Part shown: positions 13,779-20,230 of the stretch, piece after piece | Layout: each line of letters opens with the position of its first letter | How positions within the stretch are numbered: the stretch's first letter is position 1 | From: DASUBN01 sp036000105 | Lineage (GTDB): Bacteria; Pseudomonadota; Gammaproteobacteria; Natronospirales; REEB76 | Direction: 5' to 3' | DNA length: 20,230 bases | Assembly (NCBI GenBank): GCA_036000105.1 | Contig: DASYGE010000008.1 | Location: 1-20,230, forward strand | Notes under the pieces: model-generated | What the model was told of the DNA's origin: nothing | The model's input: only the letters and a program-made list of their open reading frames with translations | Databases searched by the model: none | Translations under genes and position numbers: made by a program

Positions 13779-16320
13779 CGCCGTTCTCTACCCCTTCTTC
13801 GCTCTCGATGCGGTCTATGCCCACGAGCTTCTCGCCGTCGGCGAGGCGTATGAGCCGCACGCCCTGGGTGTTGCGGCCCACCATGGAGATATCCTTGGAC
13901 GGCGTACGCACCAGGGTGCCCGCATCGCTGATGAGCATGACTTCGGAATCGGCTGCCACCTGGATGGCGCCCACCACCTTGCCGTTGCGTTCGGTGGTCT
14001 GGATGGAGATCACGCCCTGGCCGCCGCGGCCCTGCACCGGGTAATCGTCTGCCGGGGTGCGCTTGCCGTAGCCGTGTGCCGTCGCCGTGAGCACGTCGCC
14101 CTCGGCCACGATGATGAGGTCGATGACCTTCTCGCCCTTGGTGAGCTGTATGCCCCGCACGCCGGCGGCGTTGCGCCCCATGGCACGCACGTCCACTTCC
14201 TTGAAGCGGATGGACTTGCCGTTGGAGGCGAACAGCATGGCATCGCGCTTGCCGTCGGTGATGGCCACGCCCACCAGCTCGTCGCCCTGGTTCAGTTCCA
14301 GCGCGATGATGCCGCTGTTGCGCGGGCGGGAGAAGTTGTCCAGCGAAGTCTTCTTCACGGTGCCGTTGCCGGTGGCCATGAAGACGAACTTGTCGGGCGA
14401 GTAATCCTTCACCGGCATGGCGGCGGTGATGCGTTCGTTCTCGGCCAAGGGCAGCAGGTTCACGATGGGCTTGCCGCGGGCGCCGCGACCGGCCTGGGGG
14501 AACTGATAGACCTTGAGCCAATAGACCTTGCCGATGCTGGAGAAGCACAGCACCGTGTCGTGGGTGTTGGCCACGAACAGGTTGTCGATGAAATCCTCGT
14601 CCTTCACGCTGGTCGCGGCCTTGCCGCGGCCGCCGCGGCGCTGGGCGCGATAGGTCGAGACGGGCTGCGACTTGGCGTAACCCGCGTGGGACAGGGTCAC
14701 CACCACTTCCTCCTCGGTGATCAGGTCCTCCATGGTGAGGTCTTCCTGGTCCGAGACGATCTCGGTGCGGCGCTCGTCGCCGTATTGTTCGCGCAGCTCC
14801 GTGAGTTCGCCGCGGATCACCTTGAGCAGCTTGTCAGGGTTCGCGAGGATGGCCCGCAAGCCTTCGATGAGCTTGAGCAGATCCTTGTACTCGGCGACGA
14901 TCTTGTCCTGCTCGAGACCCGTGAGGCGGTGCAGGCGCAGGTCCAGGATGGCCTGGGCCTGGGCATCCGACAGCCGGTATCTGCCCTTGGGGTTGAGGCC
15001 GAACTCCGCCGCCAGACCGTCGGGGCGCGAGGTCTCGGCACCGGTGGCCTGCAGCATGGTCGCCACCAGGCCCGCGGCCCAATCCTGACCCATGAGGCCC
15101 ACCTTGGCTTCAGCCGGACCCGGCGAGCGCTTGATGAGCGCGATCATCTCGTCGATGTTTGCGAGCGCGACCGCCAGGCCTTCCAATACGTGGGCACGCT
15201 CGCGGGCCTTGCGCAGATCGAAGATGGTCCGGCGGGTCACCACCTCGCGGCGATGGCGCAGGAAGGCCTCCAGCAGCTCCTTCAAGTTGAGCAGGCGCGG
15301 CTGGGCGTCCACCAGCGCCACCATGTTGATGCCGAACACGGTCTGCATCGCGGTGTGCTGGTAGAGGTTGTTGATCATCACCTCGGTGTTCTCGCCGCGG
15401 CGCATCTCGATCACCATGCGCATGCCGTCCTTGTCGGACTCGTCACGCAGCTCGGTGATGCCGTCGAGCTTCTTGTCTTTCACGAGCTCGGCGATGCGCT
15501 CCAGGAGGCGTGCCTTGTTCACCATGTACGGCAGTTCCGTCACGATGATGCTCTGCTTGGCGCCTTCCTTGCCTTCCACGTGGCTCTTGGCCCGCACGAA
15601 GATGCGGCCGCGGCCGGTGAAATAAGCCTCGTGGATGCCGCGCGCGCCGTTGATGATGCCGGCGGTGGGGAAATCCGGTCCCGGTATGTACTTCATCAGG
15701 TCCGGGATGGTGAGCGCCGGATCGTCGATGAGCGCCACGCAGGCACCGATGACTTCCTTGATGTTATGCGGCGGGATGTTGGTGGCCATGCCGACAGCGA
15801 TGCCGGAGGAGCCGTTGACCAGGAGGTTTGGCAGCTTGGCCGGCATGACCGAGGGTTCGGTCTCGGTCTCGTCGTAGTTGGGGGTGAAATCGACGGTTTC
15901 CTTGTCGATGTCCGCCAGCATCTCGTGGGCGATCTTCGACATGCGTACTTCGGTGTAACGCATGGCCGCCGGGGCGTCGCCGTCCACGGAGCCGAAGTTA
16001 CCCTGGCCGTCCACCAGCACATAACGCATGGAGAAAGGCTGGGCCATGCGCACGATGGTGTCGTACACCGCCACGTCGCCGTGGGGGTGGTACTTACCGA
16101 TGACGTCGCCCACCACGCGGGCCGACTTCTTGTAGGCCTTGTTGTAGTCGTTGCCCAGCTCTTTCATGGCGTAGAGGACGCGCCGGTGCACCGGCTTCAG
16201 GCCGTCCCGGACGTCGGGAAGCGCCCGGCCCACGATCACGCTCATGGCGTAATCCAGGTAGGACTGCTTCATCTCCTCTTCGAGGCTGACGAGCTCAAGC
16301 TCGCGGGCAAATTCGGCCAT
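13771..16320 (-). CDS. gyrA: DNA gyrase subunit A
   Basis: GyrA is the breakage-reunion subunit of gyrase, which uses ATP to introduce negative supercoils with GyrB (not in this window). The 849-residue protein has the winged-helix/tower region with catalytic Tyr122 in AAMRYTE. The GyrA-box QRRGGRGK at 560-567 opens the C-terminal beta-pinwheel that wraps DNA. This marks it as gyrase and not topoisomerase IV ParC. Numbering matches E. coli through the quinolone region: Gly81, Asp82, Val83, Asp87. Residue 83 is Val (codon GTG at 16074-16072) where E. coli has Ser. The acidic C-terminal tail is short. It is the first gene of a long minus-strand operon, with no strong Shine-Dalgarno before the ATG. 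Confidence 0.98.
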   Translation of the reverse strand: MAEFARELELVSLEEEMKQSYLDYAMSVIVGRALPDVRDGLKPVHRRVLYAMKELGNDYNKAYKKSARVVGDVIGKYHPHGDVAVYDTIVRMAQPFSMRYVLVDGQGNFGSVDGDAPAAMRYTEVRMSKIAHEMLADIDKETVDFTPNYDETETEPSVMPAKLPNLLVNGSSGIAVGMATNIPPHNIKEVIGACVALIDDPALTIPDLMKYIPGPDFPTAGIINGARGIHEAYFTGRGRIFVRAKSHVEGKEGAKQSIIVTELPYMVNKARLLERIAELVKDKKLDGITELRDESDKDGMRMVIEMRRGENTEVMINNLYQHTAMQTVFGINMVALVDAQPRLLNLKELLEAFLRHRREVVTRRTIFDLRKARERAHVLEGLAVALANIDEMIALIKRSPGPAEAKVGLMGQDWAAGLVATMLQATGAETSRPDGLAAEFGLNPKGRYRLSDAQAQAILDLRLHRLTGLEQDKIVAEYKDLLKLIEGLRAILANPDKLLKVIRGELTELREQYGDERRTEIVSDQEDLTMEDLITEEEVVVTLSHAGYAKSQPVSTYRAQRRGGRGKAATSVKDEDFIDNLFVANTHDTVLCFSSIGKVYWLKVYQFPQAGRGARGKPIVNLLPLAENERITAAMPVKDYSPDKFVFMATGNGTVKKTSLDNFSRPRNSGIIALELNQGDELVGVAITDGKRDAMLFASNGKSIRFKEVDVRAMGRNAAGVRGIQLTKGEKVIDLIIVAEGDVLTATAHGYGKRTPADDYPVQGRGGQGVISIQTTERNGKVVGAIQVAADSEVMLISDAGTLVRTPSKDISMVGRNTQGVRLIRLADGEKLVGIDRIESEEGVENGGG

Positions 16321-16380
16321 GTAAGGGCTGGATTTCTAAGGAGTTTTTGGAGCCGCTCAAGGCGGGAAATCGAAGCGAAT

Positions 16381-16389
16381 ATGGTACCA
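16381..16389 (-). promoter_or_regulatory. Possible extended -10 of gyrA
   Basis: On the minus strand this reads TGGTACCAT, i.e. TGn followed by TACCAT, an extended -10 pattern. The hexamer 17 bp upstream (CTCAAT) is a poor -35, as extended -10 promoters allow. The expected start lies about 50-55 nt before the gyrA ATG. Confidence 0.35.
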
Positions 16390-16433
16390 CAAACAGCCGA
16401 TTTATTGAGCCCGTTCAGACACTTCCGCCATGG

Positions 16434-16460
16434 TTTTTGCGGCGGTTTTTGCCCGCTTTT
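16434..16460. promoter_or_regulatory. Phased A/T-tracts upstream of gyrA
   Basis: T-runs at 16434-16438, 16446-16450 and 16457-16460 have centres about 12 and 10.5 bp apart, near the helical repeat. Such phasing is known to bend DNA. They lie about 50-75 bp upstream of the proposed gyrA -10. GGTTTTTGC is repeated at 16432 and 16444. The last tract also follows a short GCGG/CCGC stem, so a weak plus-strand terminator is an alternative reading. Confidence 0.4.
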
Positions 16461-16495
16461 GTGCCCCTCTGAAGCACTGTCACGGCATGGATCCG

Positions 16496-16632
16496 GAGCA
16501 GGCATCTCTTCGATGTGAGCAGGCGCTTCGGCACATGCGCAGCAGCGTCTTAAAGCAGCTGTGCACAGCGCGCGTCACTCCCCCACGACATCGAAGACGC
16601 TGCTCCCCGCTCGCAGCGGACGGGCAGGCGTC
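16496..16632 (+). promoter_or_regulatory. Three mutually exclusive stem-loops upstream of mtaD
   Basis: The segment 16589-16605 can pair with three partners. (A) GAGCAG plus TCTTCGATG at 16496-16515, 15 bp with an internal loop. (B) AGCAGCGTCTT at 16541-16551, 11 bp perfect with 16594-16604. (C) GCAGGCGTC at 16624-16632 with GACGCTGC at 16596-16603, 8 bp with one bulge and an inner hairpin CCGCT-CGC-AGCGG. Stem C is followed by ATTTATAT, a weak terminator-like tail. The topology resembles an attenuator or riboswitch leader, but no known class was recognised. Function is inference. Confidence 0.4.
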
Positions 16633-16635
16633 ATT

Positions 16636-16645
16636 TATATACACT
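16636..16645 (+). promoter_or_regulatory. Candidate -10 of mtaD operon
   Basis: TATATACACT offers overlapping -10 hexamers (TATATA or TACACT) about 30 bp before the mtaD ATG. No recognisable -35 lies 16-18 bp upstream, so confidence is low. If this is the promoter, the leader is very short and the stem-loops upstream would not be part of the mtaD message. Confidence 0.3.
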
Positions 16646-16673
16646 AGCCCCTGTCTTCACCCCCGGACGCGCG

Positions 16674-18014
16674 ATGGAACCGGTTGACGCGCTGATTCAT
16701 GCCCGCTGGATCATCCCCGTGGAACCCGTCGGCCGTGTGCTGGAACGGCATGCGCTCGTGGTGCGTCACGGACGCATCGTGGCGCTGCTGCCTTCCGACG
16801 ATGCTCGTACCCGCTATGCGCCGGCGGAGAGCGTGGAACTCCCCCACCACGTGCTCATCCCAGGTCTCGTGAACGCCCACACCCATGCGGCCATGACGCT
16901 GCTGCGGGGCTTGGCGGACGATCTGCCCCTCGAACCCTGGCTCAAGGAACACATCTGGCCGGCAGAGGCCCGTTGGGTGAGCGCCGACTTCGTGCGCGAC
17001 GGCACCGAGCTCGCGGTGGCCGAGATGCTCCGCTCCGGCACCACCTGCTTCAACGACATGTATTTCTTCCCGGAAGCCGCGGCCCAGGCGGCGCGCCAAC
17101 AGGGCATGCGCGCCAGCATCGGCCTCATCATGTTCGACTTCCCCAGCGCATGGGGCAGCGGGCCGGATGACTACCTGAGGAAAGGGCTGGAGCTGCGGGA
17201 CCAGTACAAGAACGATCCACTCCTGTCCTTCGTGTTCGCACCCCACTCGGCCTACACGGTCTCGGAACGCTGGCTCAAGGAGCTGCGCACTCTGGCGGAT
17301 GAACTGGACCTGCCTCTACAGACCCATCTGCATGAGACCGCCACCGAAGTGGCGGACAGCCTGCACCAGCACGGCATGCGGCCCATCGCCAGGCTCACGG
17401 AACTCGGCATGTTCACCCCTGCCCTCATGGCGGTGCACATGACCCAGCTCACGGACGCGGAGATCGCCGAGTGTGCACAGAACGGCGTCAGCGTCATCCA
17501 CTGCCCCCAATCCAACCTCAAACTGGCCAGCGGCTTCTGCCCGGTGGCGAAGCTGCTGAAAGCAGGCGTGAACGTGGCGCTCGGCACCGATGGCGCCGCC
17601 AGCAACAATGATCTGGATCTCCTGGCTGAGATGCAGAGCGCCGCGCTGCTCGCCAAGGGCGTGAGCGGCGATGCTGCTGCGGTGCCGGCAGCCACGGCCT
17701 TGAGCATGGCGACTCTGAATGGCGCCAAGGCTTTAGGCTTGGACAAAGACATCGGTTCCCTCCTGCCCGGCAAATGGGCGGATATGACGGCGGTGGATCT
17801 CTCAGGCCCTGAGACCCAGCCGGTGCATGACGTGCTCTCCTCCCTCGTCTATTCCGCGGACCGGCACCAGGTGAGCGATGTGTGGGTGGCAGGCCGGCGC
17901 CTGCTGCAAGACCATGTGCTGACCCAGATGGATCTGAACGCCCTGCTGGAGCGCACCGCCGCCTGGGGTGAGCGCATCGGCACTACCCGCGACGGCCAGC
18001 GGAAGAAGGCTTAA
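16674..18014 (+). CDS. mtaD: 5-methylthioadenosine / S-adenosylhomocysteine deaminase (TRZ/ATZ family)
   Basis: This is a zinc- or iron-dependent amidohydrolase of 446 residues, cytoplasmic. It probably deaminates methylthioadenosine and/or S-adenosylhomocysteine to the inosine forms. The metal motif HTH (His69, His71) lies in LIPGLVNAHTHAAM. LQTHLHETATEV supplies further histidines and a catalytic glutamate, and GTDGAASNNDLDL carries the metal aspartate. The C-terminal LPGKWADMTAVDL is the usual beta-sandwich end. Its place next to ubiG is as I recall it for the Pseudomonas MTA deaminase gene. Removing MTA/SAH would relieve product inhibition of SAM-dependent enzymes such as UbiG. The ribosome-binding site is weak (GGA). 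Other amidohydrolase substrates cannot be excluded. Confidence 0.88.
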   Translation: MEPVDALIHARWIIPVEPVGRVLERHALVVRHGRIVALLPSDDARTRYAPAESVELPHHVLIPGLVNAHTHAAMTLLRGLADDLPLEPWLKEHIWPAEARWVSADFVRDGTELAVAEMLRSGTTCFNDMYFFPEAAAQAARQQGMRASIGLIMFDFPSAWGSGPDDYLRKGLELRDQYKNDPLLSFVFAPHSAYTVSERWLKELRTLADELDLPLQTHLHETATEVADSLHQHGMRPIARLTELGMFTPALMAVHMTQLTDAEIAECAQNGVSVIHCPQSNLKLASGFCPVAKLLKAGVNVALGTDGAASNNDLDLLAEMQSAALLAKGVSGDAAAVPAATALSMATLNGAKALGLDKDIGSLLPGKWADMTAVDLSGPETQPVHDVLSSLVYSADRHQVSDVWVAGRRLLQDHVLTQMDLNALLERTAAWGERIGTTRDGQRKKA

Positions 18015-18017
18015 GTC

Positions 18018-18716
18018 ATGCACGCCAACCTGGATAGCGGCGAGATCGCCAAGTTCGATGCCATCGCCGCACGCTGGTGGGATCCGGAAGGCGAGTTCCG
18101 TCCCCTGCATGCCATCAATCCCCTGCGGCTCGACTACGTGGATAGCCGTGCGCCTTTGAAGGGCCGGCGGGTGCTGGACATCGGTTGCGGCGGAGGCTTG
18201 CTGGCGGAAGCCATGACGAGCCGTGGCGCTACCGTCACCGGCATCGATCTCTCGGAAGGTGCGCTCAAGGTGGCGAAGCTGCACCTCAAGGAGAGCGGCC
18301 GGCAGGTGGACTACCGGTTGGTGAGCGCCGAGGCCATGGCTGCCGAGATGCCCGGCGCCTTCGATGTGATCACCTGCATGGAGATGCTGGAGCATGTGCC
18401 GGATCCGGCGTCCATCATCTCCGCCTGCAGCACGCTGCTGCGCCACGGCGGTGAGGTGATCTTCTCCACCTTGAACCGCAACCCCAAATCCTTCGCCCTG
18501 GCGATCCTGGGCGGTGAATACCTGCTGCGGCTCATCCCGGCGGGCACCCACGAATACGCCAAGTTCATCCGCCCCTCGGAGCTGGAGGCCTGGGCGCGGG
18601 CCGCGGGGCTCACGCACCGGCACAGCACCGGCATGCACTACAATCCCCTGACGCGGCACTACCGCCTGGGGCCTGGCTTGGACGTCAACTATTTCATGCA
18701 TTTCAGCCGGCCATGA
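18018..18716 (+). CDS. ubiG: Ubiquinone biosynthesis O-methyltransferase
   Basis: UbiG performs both O-methylations of the ubiquinone ring with SAM, at the membrane periphery. The 232-residue class I methyltransferase has motif I VLDIGCGGG at 52-60 and the acidic strand-2 end GIDLSEG. MEMLEHV and the UbiG-typical KFDAIAARWWDPEGEF N-terminus are present, as is HEYAKFIRPSEL further on. The C-terminal GMHYNPLTRHYRL is also diagnostic. It starts 3 nt after the mtaD stop with AGAAGG upstream, and its stop overlaps the next gene (ATGA). Length equals the family norm. Confidence 0.97.
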   Translation: MHANLDSGEIAKFDAIAARWWDPEGEFRPLHAINPLRLDYVDSRAPLKGRRVLDIGCGGGLLAEAMTSRGATVTGIDLSEGALKVAKLHLKESGRQVDYRLVSAEAMAAEMPGAFDVITCMEMLEHVPDPASIISACSTLLRHGGEVIFSTLNRNPKSFALAILGGEYLLRLIPAGTHEYAKFIRPSELEAWARAAGLTHRHSTGMHYNPLTRHYRLGPGLDVNYFMHFSRP

Positions 18717-19396
18717 GTTTCAAACTGATGCTCTTCGATCTGGATGGCACGCTCCTGGACACGGCGCCGGACATGGGTGCCGCCCTGAACGAGCTCCGGG
18801 CCGAGCACAAGCTCCCGCCCCTCACTGCCGACCGCATACGCCCCCATGTCTCCAACGGCGTGCCGGCCCTGCTGAAACTCGGCTTCGGCATGGAACCCCA
18901 GGACACCCGCTACGCGGAGATGCGCGCCCGCTATCTCGCCATCTACCAGGCGGGATTAGCGAAAGACACCCGGCTCTTCCACGGCGTCGAACCGCTGCTG
19001 GAGAAGCTCGTGAAGTTGGGCTTGAGCTGGGGCATCGTCACTAACAAGCCCGGCTGGCTCACGGACCCCCTGCTGGATGCCTTCGAGCTGCGCAGCCGCG
19101 CTGCCTGCGTGGTGAGCGGCGACACCACGGCGCGGCGCAAGCCATACCCGGATTCCCTGCTGCATGCCTGCAAGCTCTGCGGCATCGAACCGGGCGACAG
19201 CGTGTATGTGGGTGATGCCCAGCGGGACGTGGAAGCCGCCCATGCAGCAGGCATGCCCGCGATCGTCGCGCTCTACGGGTATCTGGGCGAAGACGAGATG
19301 CCGGCCGCCTGGAAAGCGGAACATATGATCAAGCACCCGCTCGAACTGCTGGACTGGGTCGGCGCCGGGGCCGCGAAGCCCGTGGTGCTCGCATGA
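18713..19396 (+). CDS. mupP: HAD-IA phosphatase, MupP/Gph type (N-acetylmuramic acid 6-phosphate phosphatase likely)
   Basis: This is a haloacid dehalogenase-superfamily phosphatase of 227 residues. The nucleophile motif is LFDLDGTLLDT (Asp9, acid Asp11). Motif II is VTNKP, the motif III lysine lies in RRKPYPDS, and motif IV is VGDAQRDVEAA. Such proteins are commonly labelled phosphoglycolate phosphatase (Gph). In Pseudomonas the gene directly after ubiG is MupP, which dephosphorylates MurNAc-6-phosphate during peptidoglycan recycling. The same position and the C-terminal YGYLGED...HPLELL ending favour MupP here. That choice rests on synteny and remembered similarity, not on a search. It overlaps ubiG and rmuC by 4 nt each. 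Confidence 0.8.
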   Translation: MSFKLMLFDLDGTLLDTAPDMGAALNELRAEHKLPPLTADRIRPHVSNGVPALLKLGFGMEPQDTRYAEMRARYLAIYQAGLAKDTRLFHGVEPLLEKLVKLGLSWGIVTNKPGWLTDPLLDAFELRSRAACVVSGDTTARRKPYPDSLLHACKLCGIEPGDSVYVGDAQRDVEAAHAAGMPAIVALYGYLGEDEMPAAWKAEHMIKHPLELLDWVGAGAAKPVVLA

Positions 19397-20230
19397 GCTG
19401 GCTGCTGCTCAGCTTCTTCTTCCTTCTGGTATTGGCTGCCGGCCTCGCAGTGGGTTATGCACTGGCCGCGGTGCGTTACGCGAAATACCGCGCCCAGGCC
19501 GAAGCCGGTGTGGATCTCGCCACCACCTTCAAGGCCGTAGCCGGCGACGTGCTGAAAGGCAGCAACCAGGCGTTCATCGAACTCGCCACCCAGAACCTGG
19601 GTAAGTTCCAGTCGGAAGCGAAGTCGGAACTGGACAAGAAGCAGCAGGCCTTCGTGGAACTGGTAAAACCGATCAATGAGACCCTGAAGAAAGCCGAAGA
19701 GCAGATGCGCCAGATGGAGAAAGAGCGCAAGGAGGCTTTCGGCAGCATCGCGAGCCATCTGAAACTCATGGCCGAAGGCCAGCTGCAGCTGGAGACCGAG
19801 ACCCGCAACCTGGTGAACGCCCTGCGCCGTCCGGAAGTGCGCGGTCGCTGGGGTGAGATGACCCTGCGGCGTCTCGCTGAACTCGCGGGTATGGTGGATC
19901 GTTGCGACTTCGAGGAACAGGTGCATAACCCTGGCGAAGATGGTGCGCTACGCCCGGACATGGTGGTGCACCTCGCCGAGAACCGCACCCTGGTGGTGGA
20001 CGCCAAGGCGCCGCTGGACAGTTACATCTCGGCTTTGGAAGCGCGTATGCCGGAAGAGCGGGAAGCCCATCTTGTACACCACGCCCGCAAGGTGCGGGAG
20101 CGCATCAAGGAGCTGGCCAGCAAGCGCTACTGGGACCAGTTCAAGACCAGCCCTGACTTCGTCATCCTGTTCATCCCCGGCGATCAGTTCTTGTCGGCAG
20201 CCCTCGATAAAGAACACGAACTGCAGGAAG
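19393..20230 (+). CDS. rmuC: DNA recombination protein RmuC (partial, 3' end outside window)
   Basis: The frame opens with ATGA overlapping the mupP stop and runs to the window edge without a stop (279 complete codons). It begins MSWLLLSFFFLLVLAAG, one membrane helix of about 20 residues. A long charged, probably coiled-coil region follows (about 60-125: KKAEEQMRQMEKERKEAF). Then comes the RmuC nuclease-like domain: LVNALRRPEVRGRWGE, then PDMVVHLAENRTLVVDAKAP and SPDFVILFIPGDQF. The D...DAK pattern resembles PD-(D/E)XK nuclease folds. RmuC limits inversions at short inverted repeats in E. coli; its biochemical activity is unclear. By family length, somewhat over 100 residues probably remain outside. 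Confidence 0.95.
   Translation, partial: MSWLLLSFFFLLVLAAGLAVGYALAAVRYAKYRAQAEAGVDLATTFKAVAGDVLKGSNQAFIELATQNLGKFQSEAKSELDKKQQAFVELVKPINETLKKAEEQMRQMEKERKEAFGSIASHLKLMAEGQLQLETETRNLVNALRRPEVRGRWGEMTLRRLAELAGMVDRCDFEEQVHNPGEDGALRPDMVVHLAENRTLVVDAKAPLDSYISALEARMPEEREAHLVHHARKVRERIKELASKRYWDQFKTSPDFVILFIPGDQFLSAALDKEHELQE

Larger units (their letters stand above)
16321..16673. other. Divergent gyrA / mtaD control region
   Basis: This is the only gap over 300 bp in the window. I see no credible gene in it; the short frames present lack ribosome-binding sites and family resemblance. It contains a possible gyrA promoter, three phased T-tracts, a perfect palindrome GCTGTGCACAGC (16558-16569), and an 8-bp direct repeat GAGCAGGC (16496 and 16517). 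It also contains a group of overlapping inverted repeats up to 16632 and a TATATACACT box close to mtaD. Confidence 0.7.

Noticed and set aside
13765..16518. A 917-codon open frame on the plus strand across gyrA
   Set aside because: It is antisense to unmistakable gyrA, with low-complexity His/Ala/Val/Gly-rich translation and no family resemblance. Long antisense frames are expected in GC-rich codon-biased genes.
16496..16632. A known SAH or SAM riboswitch upstream of mtaD
   Set aside because: I could not match the conserved core of those classes; only competing stems are seen, so it is left as an unknown candidate element.
16430..16687. An 85-codon plus-strand frame in the gyrA-mtaD gap
   Set aside because: It has no ribosome-binding site and no recognisable family, and it runs through the inverted repeats and into mtaD out of frame.
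1..20230. Mobile elements, CRISPR arrays, defence or toxin-antitoxin systems
   Set aside because: No transposase, integrase, regularly spaced repeats, nuclease-effector pairs or compositional islands were seen; all genes fit a core chromosome.

Overview
This is a dense, GC-rich stretch of bacterial core chromosome (about 60-65% G+C by eye). It carries 18 protein genes (one cut by the right edge) and one tRNA gene. Gene content and order point to a gammaproteobacterium. The block gyrA-serC-hisC-aroA-cmk-rpsA-ihfB-lapA-lapB is the gammaproteobacterial aromatic 'supraoperon' running into the LPS-assembly genes. The block mtaD-ubiG-mupP, divergent from gyrA, is arranged as I recall it in Pseudomonas. 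Several differences argue against Enterobacterales and suggest a Pseudomonas/Xanthomonas-like or deeper lineage; I cannot name the genus.

Layout. 1-2118: uvrB on the minus strand. 2119-3506: a plus-strand class I aminotransferase (aspartate type), then tRNA-Asn(GUU) with a very good sigma70 promoter lying partly inside a terminator-like hairpin. 3579-4487: a lone family-2 glycosyltransferase, overlapping tail to tail by 10 bp with the minus-strand operon. 4478-16320, all minus strand: transcription runs gyrA, serC, hisC, aroA, cmk, (leader) rpsA, (hairpin) ihfB, lapA, lapB, galU, sugE. Many junctions overlap by 4-11 nt, which suggests translational coupling. 16321-16673: the only large non-coding gap, a divergent control region with phased A-tracts on the gyrA side and three mutually exclusive stem-loops on the mtaD side. 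16674-20230: plus-strand operon mtaD-ubiG-mupP-rmuC, with ATGA overlaps at the last two junctions.

How the genes fit together. gyrA, rpsA, ihfB, uvrB and rmuC serve DNA topology, translation, nucleoid architecture and DNA repair. serC, hisC and aroA are the serine, histidine/aromatic and shikimate steps, and cmk makes CDP from CMP. lapA/lapB control LPS synthesis, galU supplies UDP-glucose for surface sugars, and the glycosyltransferase probably uses a nucleotide sugar for a surface glycan. The mtaD operon joins S-adenosyl by-product disposal with SAM-dependent ubiquinone methylation, then a probable peptidoglycan-recycling phosphatase.

I see no insertion sequence, phage gene, CRISPR array, toxin-antitoxin pair or defence system. 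The points of interest are fine-scale: a natural valine at the quinolone-critical GyrA residue 83, loss of pheA and tyrA from the supraoperon, absence of mtnA beside mtaD, and structured intergenic regions, above all 16496-16632.
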